This document shows positions 1 through 6,009 of a DNA stretch of 9,392 nucleotides, piece after piece; the stretch's first letter is position 1; the number at the start of each line of letters is the position of its first letter. This DNA comes from DASZYF01 sp035545535. Its GTDB lineage: Bacteria > Actinomycetota > Actinomycetes > Mycobacteriales > CAJCIY01. The position numbers were made by a program, and so were the translations under genes. The notes under the pieces are model-generated. The model worked only from the letters and a program-made list of their open reading frames with translations, ran no database searches and was not told where the DNA came from. The stretch lies in the NCBI GenBank assembly GCA_035545535.1, contig DASZYF010000050.1, positions 1 through 9,392 on the forward strand, read 5' to 3'.

Positions 1-1307
1 GCCTCGTCGACCAGCGGGTGGTCGACCGGCGGCACCGGGTCCTGCCAGATGAGCGGCTCGGCCGGCACGTCCTTGCCGACGTAGCGCGTGATCGGCCCCA
101 TGTCGCGGTGCGTGAGCTTGAACCACGCCTTCGCGTACGCCTGCGCGAACTCGTCCGGGTTCTCGTGGAACCGCTTGGAGATCGGCCCGTAGATCGGGTC
201 GAAACGCAGCGCGAGGTCGGTCGTCAGCATCATCGGCGCGTGCCGCACGGCCGGGTCGTGCGCGTCCGGCACGGTGCCCTTCGCCTCGGGGTTCTTCGGC
301 GTCCACTGCTTCGCGCCGGCCGGGCTCTCGGTGAGCTCCCAGTCGTAGGCGAACAGGTTGTCGAAGAAGCCGTTGTCCCAGACCTTGGGGTTGTTGGTCC
401 AGGCACCCTCGAGCCCGCTCGTCGTGGTCGACGGGCCGGACCCGGTGCCGTGCGTGTTGCGCCAGCCGAGCCCCTGCTCCTCGATGCTCGCGGCCTCCGG
501 CTCGCGACCGACGTACTCGTCCGGGTTCACCGCGCCGTGCGCCTTGCCGAACGTGTGGCCGCCCGCGATGAGCGCGACCGTCTCCTCGTCGTTCATCGCC
601 ATGCGGGCGAACGTCTCGCGGATGTCGCGCGCCGCGGCGAGCGGGTCCGGGGTGCCGTTGGGGCCTTCCGGGTTCACGTAGATGAGGCCCATCTGCACGG
701 CGCCGAGCGGCTCCTCGAGCTCGCGGTCACCGGAGTAGCGCTGGTCGTCGAGCCAGACGTCCTCGGGGCCCCAGTAGATGTCGTCGTCGGGCTCCCAGAT
801 GTCCTCGCGGCCGCCGCCGAACCCGTAGGACGGCAGACCCATCGACTCCATCGCCACGGTGCCGGCGAGGATCATCAGGTCACCCCACGACACCGCCCGG
901 CCGTACTTCTTCTTCACCGGCCAGAGCAGGCGACGGGCCTTGTCGAGGTTGCCGTTGTCCGGCCAGCTGTTGAGCGGCGCGAACCGCTGCGCGCCGGTGC
1001 CACCCCCGCCGCGACCGTCGGCGATGCGGTAGGTGCCCGCACTGTGCCAGGCCATGCGGATGAACAGCGGCCCGTAGTGGCCGTAGTCGGCCGGCCACCA
1101 GTCCTGCGAGTCCGTCATCACCGCGACGAGGTCCCGCTTGAGCTCGTCGAGGTCGACGGCCGCGAACGCCGTCTTGTAGTCGAAGTCGTCGCCGAGCGGG
1201 TTCGACCGGGGCTCGTGCCGCTCGAGCACCTTGAGGTTCAGCTGGTTCGGCCACCACATCTGGTTGGACCGGCTCACCATGGGTGGGGTCTCGCTGCTGT
1301 CAGACAC
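1..1307 (-). CDS. katG: Catalase-peroxidase KatG, N-terminal 435 residues (3' part beyond window)
   Basis: Bifunctional haem enzyme that removes hydrogen peroxide by catalase and peroxidase activity in the cytoplasm. The visible part is nearly the whole catalytic N-terminal domain of a protein usually about 740 residues long; the rest, including the haem-free C-terminal repeat, lies off the left edge. Seen in the sequence: distal Arg84, Trp87 and His88 in the motif RMAWHSAGTYR; Tyr210 in MGLIYVNPEGPNG; Met236 in RMAMND; proximal His251 in GGHTFGKAHG; and the proximal Asp364 in TTDLALRFDP. Trp87, Tyr210 and Met236 are the three residues that form the covalent adduct needed for catalase activity in this family. 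Ser297, matching the isoniazid-resistance position Ser315 of M. tuberculosis KatG, is retained. The GTG start was chosen because a purine-rich GAGGAGGAG lies 4 bases upstream; an ATG nine codons later has no such site. It follows the Fur gene by 18 bases and is surely cotranscribed with it. Confidence 0.97.
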   Translation of the reverse strand, partial: MSDSSETPPMVSRSNQMWWPNQLNLKVLERHEPRSNPLGDDFDYKTAFAAVDLDELKRDLVAVMTDSQDWWPADYGHYGPLFIRMAWHSAGTYRIADGRGGGGTGAQRFAPLNSWPDNGNLDKARRLLWPVKKKYGRAVSWGDLMILAGTVAMESMGLPSYGFGGGREDIWEPDDDIYWGPEDVWLDDQRYSGDRELEEPLGAVQMGLIYVNPEGPNGTPDPLAAARDIRETFARMAMNDEETVALIAGGHTFGKAHGAVNPDEYVGREPEAASIEEQGLGWRNTHGTGSGPSTTTSGLEGAWTNNPKVWDNGFFDNLFAYDWELTESPAGAKQWTPKNPEAKGTVPDAHDPAVRHAPMMLTTDLALRFDPIYGPISKRFHENPDEFAQAYAKAWFKLTHRDMGPITRYVGKDVPAEPLIWQDPVPPVDHPLVDE

Positions 1308-1321
1308 CTGGCTCCTCCTCG
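1308..1321 (-). promoter_or_regulatory. Polypurine ribosome-binding site of katG
   Basis: The 18-base gap between the Fur-family gene and katG contains GAGGAGGAG (minus strand, 1312-1320), 4 bases before the GTG start. It is a strong Shine-Dalgarno match and fixes the katG start. From memory, mycobacterial furA-katG has a polypurine tract at the same place that stabilises a processed katG mRNA; whether that happens here is inference. Confidence 0.75.
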
Positions 1322-1325
1322 AGCA

Positions 1326-1772
1326 TCACGCGGATCGGGCGCGCTTGTTGGACTTCTTCTGGCAGGCGGGGCACAGGCCCCAGAACGTCACCTCGGCCTC
1401 GTCGACGAGGAAGCCGCCGGCGTTCGAGGGGTCGAGGCAGGGGGCGGAGCCGGTGACGCAGTCGACGTCGCCGACCGCGCCGCAGCGGCGGCACACGATG
1501 TGGTGGTGGTTGTCGCCCGCCCGCGCCTCGAACAGCGCCGGGCTCCCGGCGGGCTCGATGCGGCGTACGAGCTCGGCCTCGGTGAGTGCGGCGAGGGCGT
1601 TGTAGACGGCCTGCGCGGACACGGCGTGCAAGCGAGCGCGGACCTGTTCCACGATCTGGTCGACGGCCAGGTGGCCGCGGTGCTCGCGCAGGACGGCCAG
1701 CACCGCCGCCCGCTGCGCGGTGACCCGCAGGCCCGCGTCGCGGAGCTCGGCAGTGATGTCCACGTCGGCCAC
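1326..1772 (-). CDS. furA: FurA-type Fur-family repressor of the katG operon
   Basis: A 148-residue Fur-superfamily metalloregulator, the expected redox/metal-sensing repressor of itself and katG. The N-terminal winged helix covers about residues 7-80 (motif LRVTAQRAAVLAVL at 15-28, recognition helix region SAQAVYNALAALTEAELV at 52-69). The dimerisation and metal-binding half has NHHHIVCRRCG at 88-98 and CPAC at 134-137, so both CxxC pairs (94/97 and 134/137) of a structural zinc site are present; Cys105 and Cys112 are additional. The GTG start lies only 6 bases after a -10 box and has no clear ribosome-binding site, which suggests a leaderless mRNA. The adjacent katG and the similarity of arrangement to mycobacterial furA-katG and streptomycete furS/furA-catalase loci support the role. 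It could instead be called a PerR-like peroxide sensor; the family assignment is secure, the sensed signal is not. Confidence 0.93.
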   Translation of the reverse strand: MADVDITAELRDAGLRVTAQRAAVLAVLREHRGHLAVDQIVEQVRARLHAVSAQAVYNALAALTEAELVRRIEPAGSPALFEARAGDNHHHIVCRRCGAVGDVDCVTGSAPCLDPSNAGGFLVDEAEVTFWGLCPACQKKSNKRARSA

Positions 1773-1778
1773 GAGAGC

Positions 1779-1807
1779 AGATTAAGTCTTTTCTTGGAAC
1801 CAATCAA
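1779..1807 (-). promoter_or_regulatory. Promoter of furA-katG
   Basis: On the minus strand TTGATT (1807-1802) and TAATCT (1784-1779) are separated by exactly 17 bases, a good housekeeping-type -35/-10 pair (TTGACA/TAnnnT). The -10 ends 6 bases before the GTG start of the Fur gene, so transcription would begin at or next to the start codon. The region is conspicuously AT-rich against its surroundings. Confidence 0.7.
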
Positions 1808-1812
1808 GTCTT
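1784..1812. promoter_or_regulatory. Candidate FurA operator overlapping the furA promoter
   Basis: A symmetric block centred near 1798: AAGTCTT at 1784-1790, TTGGAACCAA at 1794-1803 (arms TTGG and CCAA), AAGTCTT again at 1806-1812. AAGTCTT is itself a 3+1+3 palindrome, and the two copies start 22 bases apart, about two helical turns. It covers the spacer and touches both promoter boxes, so a bound repressor would block RNA polymerase. It resembles, as I remember it, the AT-rich FurA site upstream of mycobacterial furA. Binding by this repressor is inference. Confidence 0.6.
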
Positions 1813-1833
1813 GTCGGCGAGTGCGCGTCCACG

Positions 1834-2094
1834 TCAGCCCGCCTGATAGCGGCGGAACAGCGCGACGAGGTCCTCCTGCGCCTCCCGGGACAGGGACTCC
1901 GGCTCGACCCGGCCGAGCGCGGCGATGGTCGTGCGGATCTGCTCGAGGTAGGTGCTGCAGTGCGGACAGTCGGCGAGGTGCCGCTCGAGGCGCGCGCGGT
2001 CCGGCCGGGAGAGCGCACCCTCGAGGTAGTCGGTGACGAGCGCCACCGCGTCACGGCAGGCGAGGGCCGCGCGCCGTCGCGAGAACCAGCTCAT
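1834..2094 (-). CDS. Zinc-binding (zf-HC2) anti-sigma factor, soluble, 86 aa
   Basis: Small cytoplasmic protein of the ZAS (zinc-associated anti-sigma) type, expected to bind and inhibit the ECF sigma factor encoded just upstream. It has Cys13, then 25 residues, His39, then xxxCxxC at Cys43 and Cys46 (motif RHLADCPHC). This is the HxxxCxxC signature, and the spacing of Cys13 to His39 matches that of RsrA-type redox-sensitive anti-sigma factors as I recall them. No membrane helix is visible, and no further cysteines, so any redox switch must use these three. The C-terminal tail from about residue 60 is charged and helical-looking. The start follows a GAGGTG site inside the end of the sigma gene by 6 bases, and only 3 bases separate the two genes, so translation is probably coupled. 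Partnership with the sigma factor is inferred from gene order and family. Confidence 0.85.
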   Translation of the reverse strand: MSWFSRRRAALACRDAVALVTDYLEGALSRPDRARLERHLADCPHCSTYLEQIRTTIAALGRVEPESLSREAQEDLVALFRRYQAG

Positions 2095-2097
2095 GCC

Positions 2098-2697
2098 CTA
2101 CACCTCCCCGATCTTGTCCGTCAGGCAGGCACGCACGCGCGCCCGGCCGCGGTGGAGCAGCACGCGCTGGTTGACCGCGGTGAGGCCGAGCAGCGCGCAC
2201 ACCTCCTCGGCTGACTGTCCCTCGACGTCGCGCAGGGTTACGACCTGCCGCTGGGTCTCCGGCAGGGCGTCGAGGCAGGCCCGCACGTGGGGGGCGGCCT
2301 GCGCGGCGACGAGCCGGTCCTCCACCGCGTCGGTCCACGGCCTGGGGGGCTCGGCCCACGCGCCGTCCGCGGTGAACAGCTCCGGCGGGGCGCTGGCCTC
2401 GTCGGTGAGGTCGACGGGCTTCGACCGGCTCTCGCGCACCCCCGTGGTGCGGGCCCGGTTGGTGACGATGCGGAACAGCCAGGTGGCCAGCGAGGAGCGG
2501 CCTTCGAAGCGGTCGATGCCGCGGATCACGCCGACCCAGGTGTCCTGCACGACCTCCTCGGCGATGGCCGGGCTGGAGACGAACGACAGCGCCAGGCGCA
2601 GCAGCGGCTTGTGGTAGCGGTTCACGAGGTCGACGAACGCCTGCTCGTCGCCGGCCTGCAGCCGGCGGACGAGGTCCGCCTCGTCGTCCCCCGCCAC
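2098..2697 (-). CDS. ECF-type RNA polymerase sigma factor (RpoE-like), 199 aa
   Basis: Sigma-70 family member of the extracytoplasmic-function group, with only regions 2 and 4. Region 2 spans about residues 6-92: AGDEQAFVDLVNRYHKPLLR, then EEVVQDTWVGVIRGIDRFEG (2.2, core-binding) and SLATWLFRIVTNRARTTGVR (2.3-2.4, -10 recognition). A Pro/Ala/Asp-rich linker runs from 93 to about 125. Region 4 spans about 127-192: LDALPETQRQVVTLRDVEGQ and the helix-turn-helix SAEEVCALLGLTAVNQRVLL (162-181), which reads the -35. The GTG start lacks a ribosome-binding site but stands 7 bases after a TACTCT -10-like box, so a leaderless start is possible. The anti-sigma gene follows with a 3-base gap. Its regulon is unknown; the ECF-type promoter in front of the group 2 sigma gene in this window is one possible target, but region 2.4 does not look closely like SigR/SigH. 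Confidence 0.93.
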   Translation of the reverse strand: MAGDDEADLVRRLQAGDEQAFVDLVNRYHKPLLRLALSFVSSPAIAEEVVQDTWVGVIRGIDRFEGRSSLATWLFRIVTNRARTTGVRESRSKPVDLTDEASAPPELFTADGAWAEPPRPWTDAVEDRLVAAQAAPHVRACLDALPETQRQVVTLRDVEGQSAEEVCALLGLTAVNQRVLLHRGRARVRACLTDKIGEV

Positions 2698-2704
2698 GGT
2701 GCGC

Positions 2705-2710
2705 AGAGTA
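2705..2710 (-). promoter_or_regulatory. Possible -10 box of the ECF sigma/anti-sigma operon
   Basis: TACTCT on the minus strand fits TAnnnT and ends 7 bases before the GTG start, the distance expected for leaderless transcription. No convincing -35 (neither TTGACA-like nor GGAAC-like) is found at the right spacing, so this is tentative. Confidence 0.35.
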
Positions 2711-2763
2711 AGCCAGCCGGATCAGCACGGGCACGGGGACCGAGCACGGACACGTCGGGACAG

Positions 2764-2780
2764 CCATGCTCTAGGCATGG
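2764..2780. repeat. Inverted repeat across the fdhD start codon
   Basis: CCATGC (2764-2769), spacer TCTAG, GCATGG (2775-2780): a perfect 6-base inverted repeat whose right arm contains the fdhD ATG (2777-2779). It lies in the 79-base divergent gap between the ECF sigma gene and fdhD. It could be an operator or, in RNA, a small hairpin hiding the start codon; chance cannot be excluded for 6-base arms. Confidence 0.45.
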
Positions 2781-3622
2781 GCCGCATCACGCAGCGCCGC
2801 CGCGTCACCCGCATCGCCGGTGAGGCCGGCACGACGGGTCTGGACACGCTCGTCGTCGAGGAACCGCTGGAGATCCGCCTGGGCGGCGAGCCGGTCGCGG
2901 TGACCATGCGCACGCCCGGTCACGACATGGACCTCGCCGCGGGGTTCCTCGTGAGCGAGGGGCTCGTGGTCGCCACGGAGGACCTGCGGACGTTGACCTA
3001 CTGCGCGGGGGACGCGCTGGAGAACCAGTACAACGTGCTCGACGCGCGCCTGGCCGGGGACCACCGAGCGCCGGCCTCCTCGGTGCGGCGGGCGCTGACG
3101 ACGTCGAGCGCCTGCGGGCTGTGCGGCAAGGCGCAGGTCGAGCAGATCCGCACCGCGCTGGTGCACGACCTGCGGGCCGACCCGACGGTCGTCGACGCGG
3201 CGTTCATCCGGTCGTTGCCGGACCGCCTGCGCGGCGCCCAGGAGGTGTTCGACCGCACCGGCGGCCTGCACGCCGCCGGGCTCTTCGACGCGGCGACCGG
3301 TGCGCTGCTCGTGGTGCGCGAGGACGTCGGCCGGCACAACGCGGTCGACAAGGTCGTCGGCTGGGCGCTGCGGGACGGCCGCCTCCCGCTGCGGGGGACG
3401 GTGCTCTTCGTCTCGGGCCGGGCCTCCTTCGAGCTGGCACAGAAGGCCGCGGTCGCCGGGATCCCGGTGCTCGCCGCGGTCTCCGCCGCGTCGTCGCTCG
3501 CCGTCGACCTGGCCGAGGAGACCGGCCTCACGCTGATCGGGTTCGTCCGCGAGGACCGCATGGTCGTCTACGCCGGCGCCGGACGCATCGCGTTGTCCGC
3601 CGGCGTCGAGGTCAGCGCATGA
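2777..3622 (+). CDS. fdhD: Formate dehydrogenase accessory sulfurtransferase FdhD
   Basis: A 281-residue protein that carries sulfur from a cysteine desulfurase to the bis-MGD molybdenum/tungsten cofactor of formate dehydrogenase-type enzymes; without it they are inactive. Seen: EEPLEIRLGGEPVAVTMRTP near the N-terminus, DMDLAAGFLVSEGL at 50-63, the sulfur-carrying CGLCG at 113-117 (Cys113, Cys116), VREDVGRHNAVDKVVGWAL at 180-198 and FVSGRASFELAQKAA in the C-terminal half, all typical of the family; length is normal. The ATG at 2777 was chosen because homology begins right after it (RRRVTRI); the reading frame stays open upstream to a GTG at 2699, but that extension is low-complexity and intrudes into the divergent promoter region. 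There is no strong ribosome-binding site. Its stop overlaps the next gene's start (ATGA), so the pair is one operon and the downstream enzyme is its likely client. Confidence 0.95.
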   Translation: MGRITQRRRVTRIAGEAGTTGLDTLVVEEPLEIRLGGEPVAVTMRTPGHDMDLAAGFLVSEGLVVATEDLRTLTYCAGDALENQYNVLDARLAGDHRAPASSVRRALTTSSACGLCGKAQVEQIRTALVHDLRADPTVVDAAFIRSLPDRLRGAQEVFDRTGGLHAAGLFDAATGALLVVREDVGRHNAVDKVVGWALRDGRLPLRGTVLFVSGRASFELAQKAAVAGIPVLAAVSAASSLAVDLAEETGLTLIGFVREDRMVVYAGAGRIALSAGVEVSA

Positions 3623-5913
3623 GCCGCCGCGAGGTCACCGACGACGACAGCGGCCTCCGGGTCGGCCACGCCTCGGCGGCGGCCGCCGGCGTGCCCGGCG
3701 TGGTGCACGCCCTCGAGCACGCCTACCGCGAGATGGGCGCCACCCGGTCGCTGCGCACGCTGCGCGCGCTGAACCAGAAGGACGGCATCGACTGCATGTC
3801 GTGCGCGTGGCCGGACCCTCCGCAACGCCGCCCGGCGGAGTTCTGCGAGAACGGGGCGAAGGCCGTCGCGTGGGAGGCGACCCGGACGACGGTGCCCACC
3901 ACGTTCTGGGCGGAGAACAGCCTGAGCGAGCTCGCCACGCGCAGCGAGCACTGGCTCGGTCAGCAGGGTCGCCTCGTCGAGCCGGTGCACAAGGCCGCGG
4001 GCAGCGACCACTACGCACCGATCAGCTGGGAGGACGCGCTCGCCGTCATCGGCCGGCACCTGCGCGCGCTCGCGTCACCGGACGAGGCGACGTTCTACAC
4101 CTCCGGCCGTGCGTCCAACGAGGCGGCCTACACCTACCAGCTCTTCGTCCGCACGTTCGGCACGAACAACCTGCCCGACTGCTCGAACATGTGCCACGAG
4201 AGCACGAGCGTCGCGCTGGCCGAGACCATCGGCGTCGGCAAGGCGAGCGTCGCGTACGAGGACTTCGCCAAGGCCGACCTCATCGTCATCATGGGGCAGA
4301 ACCCCGGCACGAACCATCCGCGGATGCTCACCGCGCTGGCCGAGGCGAAGAAGGCGGGCGCGCAGATCGTCGCCGTCAACCCGCTGCCGGAGGTGGGCCT
4401 GCAGCGCTTCAAGGACCCGCAACGCCCGAGCGGCGTCGTCGGCCGGGGGACGCGGCTGGCCGACCAGTTCCTGCAGGTGCGCCTCGGCGGCGATCTTGCT
4501 CTGCTGCAGGCACTCTCGCGGCGAGTGATCGCGGCGGACGAGGCCCGCGACGGCACGGTCCTCGACCATGCGTTCCTCGCGCAGCACACCCGTGGGTTCG
4601 ACGCGTTCCGTGCGCACCTGCGCGGGCTCGACATCGACGACGTGCGGGCCGCGACCGGCCTCGACGACGCCGAGATCGACGCGCTCGCCGAGCGCTACAT
4701 CAGCGCGGAGCGCGTCATCGTCTGCTGGGCGATGGGCCTCACCCAGCACAAGCACGCGGTCGCGACGATCCGCGAGATCGTGAACCTGCTGCTGCTGCGC
4801 GGCAACGTCGGCCGTCCCGGCGCGGGCCTCGCACCCATCCGCGGCCACAGCAACGTGCAGGGCGACCGCACCATGGGCATCTGGGAGAAGCCTCGCCCGG
4901 AGTTCCTCGACGGCCTTGAGCGGGAGTTCGGCATCCCGATGCCGCGCCAGGACGGCTACGACACCGTCGAGTCGATCCGGCGCATGCGGGACGGCGACGT
5001 GAAGGTGCTCATCGCGCTCGGCGGCAACCTCGTCGCCGCGACGTCCGACACCCGGGTGACGGAACGAGCCGTGCGCCGCACCCGGCTGTCCGTGCAGATC
5101 TCCACGAAGCTCAACCACTCGCACACGGTCACCGGCGAAGAAGCGCTGATCCTCCCCGTCCTCGGCCGCACCGAGATCGACCGGCAGGAAGGCGGCGAGC
5201 AGATGGTCACCGTCGAGGACACGGTGTGCAACGTGCATGCCTCGCACGGGACTGAAGAGCCGGCATCACCGCTGCTCCGCTCGGAGGTCGCCGTCGTGTG
5301 CGGCATCGCGCAGGCCACGTTCGGCGATGTCAGCCCGGTCCCGTGGGCCGACTTCGCCCGCGACTACGACACCATCCGCGACCGCATCTCCCGCACCGTG
5401 CCCGGCTGCGAGGACTACAACCGCAAGGTCCGCGCCCCCGGAGGGTTCGTCCTCCCGCACGGCCCCCGGGACAGCCGGACGTGGCGCACGGAGAGCGGCA
5501 AGGCCGAGATCACGGCCAACGAGCTCGACTGGCCCCGCTGCCCACCGGGGCGGCTGCTGCTGCAGACCGTGCGGTCGCACGACCAGTTCAACACCACGAT
5601 CTACGGACTCGACGACCGCTACCGCGGGGTGCGCGGCGGCCGTCGCGTCGTGTTCGTCAACCCGGCGGACCTGGCCGCGCTGGGCGTCGCGGACGGCGCC
5701 TGCGTCGACCTGCACTCCGAGTGGGCGGACGGCGTCGACCGGGTCGCCGAGCACTTCCGCGTCATCGCCTTCGACACCGCCCGGGGCTGCGCCGCGGCGT
5801 ACTTCCCGGAGACGAACGTGCTCGTCCCGCTCGACAGCCAGGCCGACCGCAGTGGCACACCGACCAGCAAGGCGATCGTCGTCCGGCTGGAGCCCACGAC
5901 AGCGCACGACTGA
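3619..5913 (+). CDS. FdhA/YdeP-like molybdopterin oxidoreductase, 764 aa
   Basis: Member of the molybdopterin-dependent oxidoreductase family, closest in features to the YdeP / 'oxidoreductase alpha subunit' branch related to formate dehydrogenases. Cytoplasmic: no Tat signal is present. Near the N-terminus are Cys59 and Cys62 (DCMSCAWPDP) and Cys76 (EFCENGAKAVAWEAT), the reduced cysteine set of this branch, probably for an iron-sulfur cluster. Cys192-His193 in SNMCHESTSVAL sits where formate dehydrogenases have the Mo-ligating (seleno)Cys-His. MGQNPGTNHPRML (from about 225) and GHSNVQGDRTMG (from 409) are cofactor-binding stretches, and the C-terminal dinucleotide-binding domain starts near 645 (QTVRSHDQFNTTIYG). 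The ATG was chosen because it overlaps the fdhD stop; the frame is open further upstream only as a shadow of fdhD. E. coli YdeP has been linked to acid resistance, but the substrate is not known; formate oxidation here is plausible, unproven. No partner electron-transfer subunit is adjacent on this strand. Confidence 0.92.
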   Translation: MSRREVTDDDSGLRVGHASAAAAGVPGVVHALEHAYREMGATRSLRTLRALNQKDGIDCMSCAWPDPPQRRPAEFCENGAKAVAWEATRTTVPTTFWAENSLSELATRSEHWLGQQGRLVEPVHKAAGSDHYAPISWEDALAVIGRHLRALASPDEATFYTSGRASNEAAYTYQLFVRTFGTNNLPDCSNMCHESTSVALAETIGVGKASVAYEDFAKADLIVIMGQNPGTNHPRMLTALAEAKKAGAQIVAVNPLPEVGLQRFKDPQRPSGVVGRGTRLADQFLQVRLGGDLALLQALSRRVIAADEARDGTVLDHAFLAQHTRGFDAFRAHLRGLDIDDVRAATGLDDAEIDALAERYISAERVIVCWAMGLTQHKHAVATIREIVNLLLLRGNVGRPGAGLAPIRGHSNVQGDRTMGIWEKPRPEFLDGLEREFGIPMPRQDGYDTVESIRRMRDGDVKVLIALGGNLVAATSDTRVTERAVRRTRLSVQISTKLNHSHTVTGEEALILPVLGRTEIDRQEGGEQMVTVEDTVCNVHASHGTEEPASPLLRSEVAVVCGIAQATFGDVSPVPWADFARDYDTIRDRISRTVPGCEDYNRKVRAPGGFVLPHGPRDSRTWRTESGKAEITANELDWPRCPPGRLLLQTVRSHDQFNTTIYGLDDRYRGVRGGRRVVFVNPADLAALGVADGACVDLHSEWADGVDRVAEHFRVIAFDTARGCAAAYFPETNVLVPLDSQADRSGTPTSKAIVVRLEPTTAHD

Positions 5914-5927
5914 TCTCCCTCCGGGGT

Positions 5928-5954
5928 GGGAACGCTCCGGGGCTCGGCGGCGTT
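5928..5954 (+). promoter_or_regulatory. ECF-type promoter of the group 2 sigma gene
   Basis: GGGAAC (5928-5933) and GTT (5952-5954, within CGTT) are 18 bases apart, matching the known SigR/SigH/SigE-type consensus (GGAAC/T, about 16-19 bases, GTT). It lies in the 92-base gap after the molybdoenzyme gene and would give a 5' leader of roughly 45 bases. In mycobacteria sigB is driven from such a promoter by ECF sigma factors, which supports the call; which sigma factor acts here is not known. Confidence 0.6.
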
Positions 5955-5985
5955 GCTCCTGTGCGGCGCGAACGCACGCGTCGCC

Positions 5986-6009
5986 ATGACGCTTTGGAAG
6001 GGCCCGTGA
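5986..6009 (+). other. Possible 7-codon leader ORF overlapping the sigma gene start
   Basis: ATG ACG CTT TGG AAG GGC CCG TGA reads MTLWKGP and stops at a TGA that overlaps the GTG start of the sigma gene (GTGA). It lies in the predicted 5' leader. No ribosome-binding site precedes it, so it may be chance; if translated it could couple or attenuate sigma synthesis. Confidence 0.2.

Noticed and set aside
1796..1815. GGAAC followed by a GT-rich stretch on the plus strand, resembling an ECF promoter
   Set aside because: It would transcribe antisense to the anti-sigma gene with the wrong spacing, and GGAAC is the centre of the candidate Fur operator.
18..2036. Long plus-strand open frame (672 codons) opposite katG, the Fur gene and the anti-sigma gene
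   Set aside because: Its translation is low-complexity Arg/Val/Ala-rich with no family features, and it is the antisense of three well-supported genes. Such frames are common in very GC-rich DNA.
2725..2749. Three copies of GCACGG in the divergent sigma/fdhD gap
   Set aside because: Irregular spacing (6 and 13 bases) and GC-rich content make chance likely; no symmetry or promoter overlap stands out.
3121..3618. Upstream extension of the molybdoenzyme frame through fdhD
   Set aside because: The extension is Arg/Gly-rich and lies wholly over a confident fdhD frame; the ATGA overlap gives a natural start at 3619.
4075..5247. Minus-strand 390-codon open frame within the molybdoenzyme gene
   Set aside because: Antisense shadow with biased composition and no recognisable motifs.
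5298..6005. Upstream extension of the sigma-factor frame
   Set aside because: It is a shadow of the molybdoenzyme C-terminus. The GTG at 6006 has a ribosome-binding site and begins directly before SigB-like sequence.
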